Source: Clostridia bacterium (GTDB lineage Bacteria; Bacillota; Clostridia; Oscillospirales; CAG-382). From it: DNA of 32,288 nt. The stretch's first letter is position 1. Every line of letters begins with the position of its first letter. A program made the position numbers and the translations under genes. The stretch is from NCBI GenBank assembly GCA_017447445.1, contig JAFSNK010000040.1, positions 1-32,288 of the forward strand. Direction: 5' to 3'. Below are positions 1 through 5,764 of the stretch, piece by piece. Under the pieces are notes generated by a model. That model saw nothing but the letters and a program-made list of their open reading frames with translations. It was not told the origin of the DNA and searched no databases.

Positions 1-54
1 CAGCATAGGTTGAAATGTATGACGCCGATGGAGTACCATCGCGCCGCCGCGTGA
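1..54 (+). CDS. IS3-family transposase, C-terminal fragment (cut by window edge)
   Basis: Frame 1 reads 17 codons, ending QHRLKCMTPMEYHRAAA, before a TGA at 52-54. The pattern RLxxMTPxEYH is typical of the extreme C terminus of IS3/IS150-type DDE transposases, where it follows the last catalytic glutamate in the integrase core. The rest of the gene lies outside the window, so catalytic residues cannot be checked. The call is supported by what follows: a bidirectional terminator-like palindrome and then a sequence resembling an IS3 terminal repeat ending near 129. With only 17 residues the family call is an inference and a chance match is possible. Confidence 0.5.
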   Translation, partial: QHRLKCMTPMEYHRAAA

Positions 55-93
55 AAAATTCCACCCTGCTGCGCAGCAGGGTGGAATTTTCAC
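51..93. terminator. Long near-perfect palindrome, probable bidirectional terminator
   Basis: Arms 51-72 and 73-93 are reverse complements apart from one extra A in the left arm. The core pairs TTCCACCCTGCTGC (59-72) with 73-86, and A-rich and T-rich flanks give a U tract in either direction. The transposase stop codon (52-54) lies in the left arm. In one direction it would end the transposase transcript; in the other it would end the minus-strand gene whose stop is at 163-165. Confidence 0.7.
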
Positions 94-110
94 CAAATTC
101 TTTTCGTTTT

Positions 111-129
111 TTTCACTGTCTACTTGACA
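111..129. mobile_element. Putative right terminal repeat of an IS3-type element
   Basis: The sequence TGTCTACTTGACA at 117-129 is an imperfect dyad ending in CA, as expected for the outer end of an IS3-group inverted repeat. It lies about 60 bases after the transposase stop and is preceded by a T-rich run. If correct, the element ends at 129 and host DNA starts at 130. The left end is outside the window, so the matching repeat and the target duplication cannot be seen. Confidence 0.4.
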
Positions 130-162
130 GGGGGCGCTTCACGTTTTCGTTTGAGCCCGTTT

Positions 163-1269
163 TTAATTTGTCCGCGTTATAAGGTCCAGAAAAGCGTTGA
201 ACCGCGCCCCCGCGCCGACCGGAGCGAGAGTTGCTTTCGGGATATACGCCGAGCCGCGCGGTTCCGTGTTCTTCTTTTCGGTGTAACGGCGGTACCACGA
301 ACCGATCCCGGCGGTGAACGTCAGCCGGTGATACTCCAGCCCGGAGCCGTCGATTTCCCGCGCGATGTTTTTCACCGCCTCGGTGAACTCCTGCGCCGTC
401 TGCACGCCGCCGACGGTTATATTGAAGCACATACATTCCGTTACCGGGCGGGAACCGCCTTCCAGCACCGATTTTTCGGGGAAGCCGTATATCCCCGAGC
501 ACTCCACGCCGTAATTCTTTCCGGGGAAAGAGGACATCATAAGGTCCGCGTACGCCGAACGGTACGCCTCCGATACCGCGTCCGCCAGCATAACGCAGAA
601 TCCGTCGCTCACCGGGCCCTCCCCGTTCGCCGCGACCGAAACGGCGCGCTTTTCGGTGGGGAAGCAGCGGCATACCGCGTCTTTGACGTAAGCGCCCGCC
701 GCGCGGTCGTAATATATTCCGGAAAACACCACTTTCAGTTCCTCGTCGGTCATTCCGCTGCCTTCGCGTAGGAACCCCAGCACGCGCGTTTCGGGATATA
801 CCTCCGCGATATAGCCGTCTATGCGCTTTTCGGCTTTTATCGCTTTTACCGGGTTCCCGACGAATAATATATTCAGCGCGACCGACGCCGCCAATCCGAG
901 CGCGATAACGCATATGCCTGGCGCCTTCTTTTTGTTTCGCAGCAGCGAAACGCCCCAGCCGAACGCCGCGACGGCGAACACGCAAAGCAGCGTGAACGTG
1001 ATCGTTACAAGGATATCGTCCTGCTCCACCGTGTTGAAGGCGAACACGATCGCCCCGAACGCCGCGCACCGCACGACCGGCCCAACGTTCACGAAAGCCG
1101 CCGCAAGGCAGATAAGCGTGCATACCGGCAGCATCGCCAGGATCCCGGACGAACGGCGGAACACCAGAGCCGCCCCCGTCGCCAGCAGGACGGTAACGAG
1201 CAGCCGCGCGAAAAGCAGGGCGTCGCCTTTATTCGGTTTCGGCGCGGTTTTTTGTTTTTCCGCGTTCAT
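163..1269 (-). CDS. Multi-spanning membrane protein of unknown function
   Basis: The 368-residue product is not recognised. The first 145 residues hold about five hydrophobic segments (near 19-38, 42-62, 67-85, 87-110 and 116-138), with a positively charged N terminus and an arginine/lysine loop near 111-115. The remaining roughly 220 residues form one soluble domain with five cysteines and no family motif I recognise. The start is the ATG at 1267-1269, which overlaps the stop of the upstream RNHCP gene as ATGA, so the two are probably translated together. A plausible terminator follows at 51-93. A membrane-anchored sensor or protein-binding role is possible, but the sequence does not show it. 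Confidence 0.75.
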   Translation of the reverse strand: MNAEKQKTAPKPNKGDALLFARLLVTVLLATGAALVFRRSSGILAMLPVCTLICLAAAFVNVGPVVRCAAFGAIVFAFNTVEQDDILVTITFTLLCVFAVAAFGWGVSLLRNKKKAPGICVIALGLAASVALNILFVGNPVKAIKAEKRIDGYIAEVYPETRVLGFLREGSGMTDEELKVVFSGIYYDRAAGAYVKDAVCRCFPTEKRAVSVAANGEGPVSDGFCVMLADAVSEAYRSAYADLMMSSFPGKNYGVECSGIYGFPEKSVLEGGSRPVTECMCFNITVGGVQTAQEFTEAVKNIAREIDGSGLEYHRLTFTAGIGSWYRRYTEKKNTEPRGSAYIPKATLAPVGAGARFNAFLDLITRTN

Positions 1270-1598
1270 TTATATCGCTCCTGTCTGTTGTACGGGTTGG
1301 AAAGCTTTATCAGCAGGTCGGTATCGTCGTCGGACTGCATCCTGTTGTTGCGCGTCATCCCGCATTTTTCGCATTTATGCGTTATAATAAACCCTTTCTT
1401 GCCGTGAACGGTAACTTCATAGGGCGCCATCATCCCGCCGCAGCCGGACATCCTGTCGCCCGGGTCGACGTCGACGTGCTTCGAGTACAGGCAAAAAGGG
1501 CAGTGATTCCGCGAGCTGTAGCCCAGGGGAGGGACCTCCCTGCCGCAATGCCCGCAGATGAATCCGCTGTCGTTTTTAGTGAATAAACCCGAACCCAT
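1266..1598 (-). CDS. RNHCP domain protein (small zinc-ribbon protein)
   Basis: This is a 110-residue protein starting at ATG 1596-1598, with a GGAGG ribosome site about six bases upstream. Two pairs of cysteines at the N-terminal side (CGHC at 15-18, NHCPFC at 31-36) and a later pair (CEKC, 76-79) suggest bound zinc. The RNHCPFCL segment at 30-37 is the signature after which the RNHCP family is named. Family members are short bacterial proteins without an established role. The same frame stays open upstream to about 2153, but that part is antisense to the DUF1385 gene and lacks a ribosome site, so it is excluded. The gene is coupled to the downstream membrane protein gene. Confidence 0.85.
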   Translation of the reverse strand: MGSGLFTKNDSGFICGHCGREVPPLGYSSRNHCPFCLYSKHVDVDPGDRMSGCGGMMAPYEVTVHGKKGFIITHKCEKCGMTRNNRMQSDDDTDLLIKLSNPYNRQERYK

Positions 1599-1640
1599 CG
1601 CATCCTCCGCCGAAAACTTAAAATATTTTTGCGAAAAGGG

Positions 1641-1669
1641 TTTTATTTTCGCCGCGAATATAGTATAAT
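1641..1669 (+). promoter_or_regulatory. Promoter for the DUF1385-prmC pair, strong -10 and weak -35
   Basis: A perfect TATAAT lies at 1664-1669. The -35 position 17 bases upstream (1641-1646, TTTTAT) is a poor match, so expression may depend on an activator or on the AT-rich context. Predicted start near 1676, about 41 bases before the GTG at 1717. Confidence 0.5.
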
Positions 1670-1690
1670 ACAAAATTGAAAGAAAATCAA
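1662..1690 (-). promoter_or_regulatory. Sigma-A type promoter for the RNHCP-membrane protein pair
   Basis: Read on the minus strand, TTGATT (1685-1690) and TATACT (1662-1667) are separated by 17 bases. The predicted start is near 1655, giving a leader of about 57 bases before the ATG at 1598. The -10 shares bases with the plus-strand -10 of the divergent gene. Confidence 0.55.
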
Positions 1691-1716
1691 CCGTAAAAAG
1701 GAGGATTGTTTGTCTC

Positions 1717-2832
1717 GTGGATAAAAACAGCGAATGCCCGTGCAGAAAGCTCGGCTCCGTAGGCGGCCAGGCGCTGGTGGAAGGCGTTATGATGCGCAGC
1801 CCGGAATACACCGCCATCGCGGTGCGCCGGCTCGACAACAAAAGAATAAACGTTTCGCGCAGCGGGAACAGATCGCTCGCGGATAAGTACAAATTCCTTA
1901 AATGGCCGCTTATACGTGGAGTGGTAAACTTCGCGTCGACGCTTAAACTTTCGGTCACCACGCTCACGAAAGCGACAGATATGCTCGGTGTCGAAGAGAC
2001 GGCGGAGGAGCCGGGAAAGTTCGATAAATGGCTGGAAAAGCACAACGCCGAAAAATGGCTCATGCCGGTGCTCACCACGCTTTCGATGCTGCTCGGCCTG
2101 GCGATAGCGATGGTGCTGTTCATATGGCTGCCCACGTTTTTGGGAAAACTCATCTTGGGCGAATCCTACGTCGGCGGCGGCTTCAAGGGCGGCATATTGA
2201 AGAGTCTTATAGAAGGCGTCACCAAGATACTGCTTTTCATACTCTACATCTGGGCGACGGCGTTCATACCGGATATGAAGCGCGTCTATATGTATCACGG
2301 CGCGGAGCACAAAAGCATTTTCTGCTATGAAAAGGGACTGGAGCTCACCGTGGATAACGTTCGGAAGCAAAAGCGCTTCCACCCGCGCTGCGGCACCAGC
2401 TTTATGTTCTTTATGCTGCTGCTTTCGATCTTTATCGGCATAGTGTTCCTGTGGCCCATCGAAACGGTCTGGCTGCGCACCCTGCTCAAATTCCCGCTCG
2501 TGCTCATCTCCGTAAGCATCGGATACGAATTCATAAAATACGCCGGAAAGCACGACAACCTTTTCGTGCGAGTGCTTTCCGCCCCCGGGCTGTGGATGCA
2601 GCGGCTCACCACCCGAGAACCGGACGACGGGATGATGGAGGTCGGCATAACCTCGCTGAAATGCGCGCTTCCGGACGAATTCCCCGGCTTCTACGAGGAA
2701 TGTCTTGAAAAAGCCGAAGCCCCCGCCGAAGCACCCGCCGAAGCGCCCGCCGAAATTTCCGCCGAAGAAGCGCCGGAGGAGGAGCCCGAACCGCGGGAGG
2801 AACCGCAGGAAGATAACGATGAAGATAGCTGA
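1717..2832 (+). CDS. DUF1385 family membrane protein (YqhQ-like)
   Basis: The 371-residue product matches the DUF1385/YqhQ family: an N-terminal GGQALVEGVMMRSP segment (19-32), a central YHGAEHKSIFCYE motif, and FHPRCGTSF followed by hydrophobic segments. About four membrane segments are visible (near 111-137, 167-188, 228-246 and 255-268). The family is common in Bacillota and its role is unsettled. The start is a GTG preceded by AGGAGGA at 1699-1705; no in-frame ATG lies nearby. The last 40 residues are an acidic AEAP/EEP-rich tail encoded by a 12-base tandem repeat, not part of the family core. The prmC start lies 14 bases inside the 3' end, as often seen in Clostridia, so the two genes are likely co-transcribed. 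Confidence 0.85.
   Translation: MDKNSECPCRKLGSVGGQALVEGVMMRSPEYTAIAVRRLDNKRINVSRSGNRSLADKYKFLKWPLIRGVVNFASTLKLSVTTLTKATDMLGVEETAEEPGKFDKWLEKHNAEKWLMPVLTTLSMLLGLAIAMVLFIWLPTFLGKLILGESYVGGGFKGGILKSLIEGVTKILLFILYIWATAFIPDMKRVYMYHGAEHKSIFCYEKGLELTVDNVRKQKRFHPRCGTSFMFFMLLLSIFIGIVFLWPIETVWLRTLLKFPLVLISVSIGYEFIKYAGKHDNLFVRVLSAPGLWMQRLTTREPDDGMMEVGITSLKCALPDEFPGFYEECLEKAEAPAEAPAEAPAEISAEEAPEEEPEPREEPQEDNDEDS
2713..2754 (+). repeat. 12-base tandem repeat in the DUF1385 gene tail
   Basis: About three and a half copies of a 12-base unit (GCCGAAGCNCCC) encode A-E-A-P repeats in the acidic C-terminal tail. Copy number may vary between strains through replication slippage. Confidence 0.75.
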
Positions 2833-3667
2833 ATACAGAAGAAAACTCGCCGAAACGCTCGCTTCGGTGCTGCCCGACGAAAGCCGTTATATCGCCGATA
2901 TGCTGCTGTGCGAGGCGCTTTCGGTCTCGCATTCCGAACTGCTGGCGAAGCAGTTGGAGGAGGCGCCTCCCTCCGTCGATCCGTTCATAAGCGGCGCGGT
3001 AATGGAGCTTTCGCTCGGCAAACCCTTGCAGTACGTTCTCGGAAGGTGCAATTTCTACGGGTACGAAATCGAGGTCGGCGACGGAGTGTTCATACCGCGG
3101 AGCGAAACGGAGATCGGCGTCCGCGCCGCGCTCGGCGTGCTTAAAGACGGCGGGCTGTTCGCGGATATCTGCAGCGGCAGCGGCTGTATCGCCAAAGCGA
3201 TAGCGAGCGAGAATCCGAAGGTCAGCGGCTACGCGCTGGAACTTTCCCGCAAGGCGCTGAAATATACCGAAAAAAACCTTGCCGACTGCCGCAACGTTTC
3301 GGTCCGCAGGTTCGACGCTCTGGACGAAGACGATTACGTCGCGCTCGCGGCGGTGCTGGAACGCCCGCTCGACCTGGTGATCTGCAACCCGCCCTATATC
3401 CCAACGGACGATATAGCGACGCTGGACACGCAGGTCCGCTACGAGCCGGAATCGGCGCTCGACGGCGGCGAGGACGGATTAAGGTATTACCGCGCGGTCA
3501 CGGAGTACGCGCAGCATCTTTTGAAGCGCGACGGCGTGTTGATCTACGAGATCGGGATCGGTCAGCTCGCCGGAGTTTCGGCGATATTGCGCGCGCACGG
3601 GTACGAAATAGCGGTAATGAAGGATTACGGCAAAATAGACAGAATAATTTTAGCAAAAAAATATTGA
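2819..3667 (+). CDS. prmC: Peptide chain release factor N5-glutamine methyltransferase
   Basis: PrmC methylates the glutamine of the GGQ motif in release factors RF1 and RF2 using S-adenosylmethionine. The 282-residue product has the helical N-terminal domain that contacts the release factor (about 1-85), then a Rossmann methyltransferase domain with the SAM-binding DICSGSGCIAKAIA stretch (116-129) and the catalytic NPPY motif at 190-193. Length is normal for the family. The reading frame stays open upstream to 2705, but ATG 2819 is chosen because MKIAEYRRKL begins the conserved region. The gene overlaps the end of the DUF1385 gene by 14 bases. Its TGA stop (3665-3667) sits inside the -35 box of the next promoter. 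Confidence 0.95.
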   Translation: MKIAEYRRKLAETLASVLPDESRYIADMLLCEALSVSHSELLAKQLEEAPPSVDPFISGAVMELSLGKPLQYVLGRCNFYGYEIEVGDGVFIPRSETEIGVRAALGVLKDGGLFADICSGSGCIAKAIASENPKVSGYALELSRKALKYTEKNLADCRNVSVRRFDALDEDDYVALAAVLERPLDLVICNPPYIPTDDIATLDTQVRYEPESALDGGEDGLRYYRAVTEYAQHLLKRDGVLIYEIGIGQLAGVSAILRAHGYEIAVMKDYGKIDRIILAKKY

Positions 3668-3692
3668 CAACCAAACAGTTCCGTACTATTAT
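3664..3692 (+). promoter_or_regulatory. Strong sigma-A promoter of the long trmH-dprA-topA gene run
   Basis: TTGACA (3664-3669), a 17-base spacer and TATTAT (3687-3692) form a near-consensus promoter in an AT-rich stretch. The predicted start is near 3699, about 30 bases before the ATG at 3729. Confidence 0.8.
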
Positions 3693-3728
3693 ATTATATA
3701 AATATATGTACGGATCTGTTTTTGCGTT

Positions 3729-4532
3729 ATGAATAGGATCGAATCGAGAAACAACGGCATAATCAAATCTGTCGCCGCGCTCAAAGATTGCTCCGGGCGC
3801 CGCGCGGCGGGGCGCTTCTTCTTCGAAGGGGCGCACCTGCTGGAGGAGTATCTGCGTTCGGGCAGGACGCCGCGCGCCCTTTTCGTGCGGGAGGACGCTC
3901 TTGCGCGGTATTCTTCGCTTGCCGGGCGCGCCGGATGCGAGGTCTACGAGGTCACCGCCCCGGTCTACGAAAAGCTCACGGAGGAAAAAGCTCCGCAGGG
4001 GATACTCGCGGTGGCGGATACGCTTCCGGAGATAAAAGAGATCGGCGTATCGAACGCGGCGGAGGTCATCGGATCGTTCGGCGGCGGGCATGCCGTGGTC
4101 CTGGAAAACCTTCAGGACCCGGGCAACGTCGGCACCATAATAAGAACTGCGGCGGCGTTCGGCTCCTCCGTCGTGCTGTGCTCCTGCGCGGATATATATT
4201 CGGTAAAAACGCTGCGCGCGGCGATGGGCGCGCTGTTCTTCTGCCGCGCGGCGGTCTGCCGTTCGGCGGAAACGGCGGTAAACGCGCTGCACGCCTGCGG
4301 CAGGCGGGTGATCTCGGCGGCGCTCTACGGCAGGACTCTGCCGCTGGGCGGGTTCGAAATACAGCCCGGCGACTGCTTCGTTATCGGCAGCGAGGGCGGC
4401 GGCGTTTCGCAGAAAACACTCGATATGTGCGATTTTTCGGCAAGGATACCGATGACCGATTCCGCCGAATCCCTTAACGCCGCGGCGGCCGCGGCGGTCT
4501 TCCTTTGGGAAGCCGGAAGGAGCTCGCCATGA
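3729..4532 (+). CDS. TrmH/SpoU-family RNA 2'-O-ribose methyltransferase
   Basis: SpoU/TrmH enzymes methylate ribose 2'-OH groups in tRNA or rRNA through a SAM-binding trefoil knot. The 267-residue product has an N-terminal L30-like substrate-binding domain (about 1-97) and a C-terminal knot domain with all three motifs: LENLQDPGNVGTIIRTAAAFG (motif 1, invariant Asn at 133), FVIGSEGGGVS (motif 2) and IPMTDSAESLNAAAAAAVFLWE-like motif 3 near the C terminus. The N-terminal extension resembles the 23S rRNA-type members (RlmB/TsnR) more than minimal TrmL. The exact target is unknown. There is no clear Shine-Dalgarno site before the ATG; the transcript leader is short. The stop overlaps the dprA start as ATGA. 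Confidence 0.9.
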   Translation: MNRIESRNNGIIKSVAALKDCSGRRAAGRFFFEGAHLLEEYLRSGRTPRALFVREDALARYSSLAGRAGCEVYEVTAPVYEKLTEEKAPQGILAVADTLPEIKEIGVSNAAEVIGSFGGGHAVVLENLQDPGNVGTIIRTAAAFGSSVVLCSCADIYSVKTLRAAMGALFFCRAAVCRSAETAVNALHACGRRVISAALYGRTLPLGGFEIQPGDCFVIGSEGGGVSQKTLDMCDFSARIPMTDSAESLNAAAAAAVFLWEAGRSSP

Positions 4533-5764
4533 AAAAGGACATTCTGTATATCTGGCTCCAGCTTTCGCTGGGGATATGCAGCCGCGCCGCCCGCGAGCTT
4601 ATGATTAAATTCAGCGGCGTGGAGGAAATATATAACTGCGCGGATTTTTCGTTCCTCGGCGAAAAGCGCGCCGCGCTCGCACGGCGGCTGGAGAATAAAG
4701 ACACTTCCGAGGCGTTCGAGGTACTTAAGCGTTGTACGACGCTCGGCGTCGGTATGCACGGATATTACGACGCGGACTTTCCGCAGCGGCTTCGGCTTAT
4801 CGAAGCTCCGCCCGTGCTGCTTTATTCGCTCGGGCGGTGGCGCGATCTGAACGGGACGCCCTGCGTCGCCGTCGTCGGCACCCGCAGGATGAGCGACTAC
4901 GGCAGGGAGACCGCCGAAAGGTTCGCCTACGTCGTTTCCAAAAGCGGCGCCGTTGTGGTAAGCGGGCTTGCGCGCGGAGTCGACACCGCCGCCCATCGCG
5001 GCGCGGTAATGGCGGGCGGGTTCACCGTCGCCGTGCTCGGCAGCCCCATCGGCGATATCTATCCGCCGGAGAACAGGCGCGCCTTCGAAACGCTCTATTC
5101 GCGCGGGCTCGTATTAAGCGAGCTGTACCCCGGCGCTCCCCGCACCCGCGCCGATTTCCCGAACCGCAACCGGCTTATAAGCGGTCTGTGCGACGCCACG
5201 GTCATCGCCGAGGCGGGCGAGCACAGCGGCGCGCTTATCACCGCCAAATACGCGCTCTCGCAGGGCAGGTCGCTGTTCGCGGTCCCCGGCGATATCGGCG
5301 CCGAAAACGCCGGCACGAACCAGCTTATAAAAAAGGGCGTTCCCGCCGCGACGGAGCCGTATGATATAATCGCTCCGCTCTCGCTCGAATACCCGGACAA
5401 GATAAAGCCGTACGAGCCCTCGCTTACCGCGGGGCTTCGCTCCTACGGCAACGCTCCGGCGGAAAGGCAAAAGCCGGCTTCGCCGCGCTCCGGCGCTCGC
5501 GACGCGGCGGAACGGGCGGCTCCGCCTCCATACGGGCAGATACCGGAACCGGATGATTCGTTCAAACTTTCCGGCGCCCCGGGCGAAAAGATATTAAAGG
5601 CGCTGCGTTCGGCGCAGAAGCCGATGAGTCCCGACGAGATCGCAAGGGCGACCGGTCTGGACGCTTCCGCGGTCCTCGCGGAGCTCACACTTTTGGAAAT
5701 AGACGGCTCGGCGGTTTCCTCCGCCGGGAACAGATACACAGCAACAGGAGATTTTGTTAAATGA
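4529..5764 (+). CDS. dprA: DNA-processing protein DprA
   Basis: DprA binds incoming single-stranded DNA during natural transformation and loads RecA. The 411-residue product has a helical N-terminal domain (about 1-100), the Rossmann-fold core beginning CVAVVGTRRMSDYG and containing SGLARGVDTAAHRGA and the late GALITAKYALSQGR segment, and a C-terminal winged-helix domain (about 345-405). Length is at the long end because of a proline- and alanine-rich linker of about 50 residues before the winged helix. The ATG at 4529 is chosen over an upstream in-frame ATG because a GGAAGGAG site lies just before it and it overlaps the methylase stop. dprA followed by topA is a common Bacillota arrangement. 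Presence does not prove competence: comEC and com pilus genes are not in this window. Confidence 0.94.
   Translation: MKKDILYIWLQLSLGICSRAARELMIKFSGVEEIYNCADFSFLGEKRAALARRLENKDTSEAFEVLKRCTTLGVGMHGYYDADFPQRLRLIEAPPVLLYSLGRWRDLNGTPCVAVVGTRRMSDYGRETAERFAYVVSKSGAVVVSGLARGVDTAAHRGAVMAGGFTVAVLGSPIGDIYPPENRRAFETLYSRGLVLSELYPGAPRTRADFPNRNRLISGLCDATVIAEAGEHSGALITAKYALSQGRSLFAVPGDIGAENAGTNQLIKKGVPAATEPYDIIAPLSLEYPDKIKPYEPSLTAGLRSYGNAPAERQKPASPRSGARDAAERAAPPPYGQIPEPDDSFKLSGAPGEKILKALRSAQKPMSPDEIARATGLDASAVLAELTLLEIDGSAVSSAGNRYTATGDFVK

Noticed and set aside
113..1123. Long minus-strand frame of 336 codons over the membrane protein gene
   Set aside because: Arg/Gly-rich out-of-frame shadow of the real gene at 163-1269, without a ribosome site.
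2713..2760. Possible CRISPR-like repeat
   Set aside because: A simple in-frame 12-base tandem repeat with no spacers.
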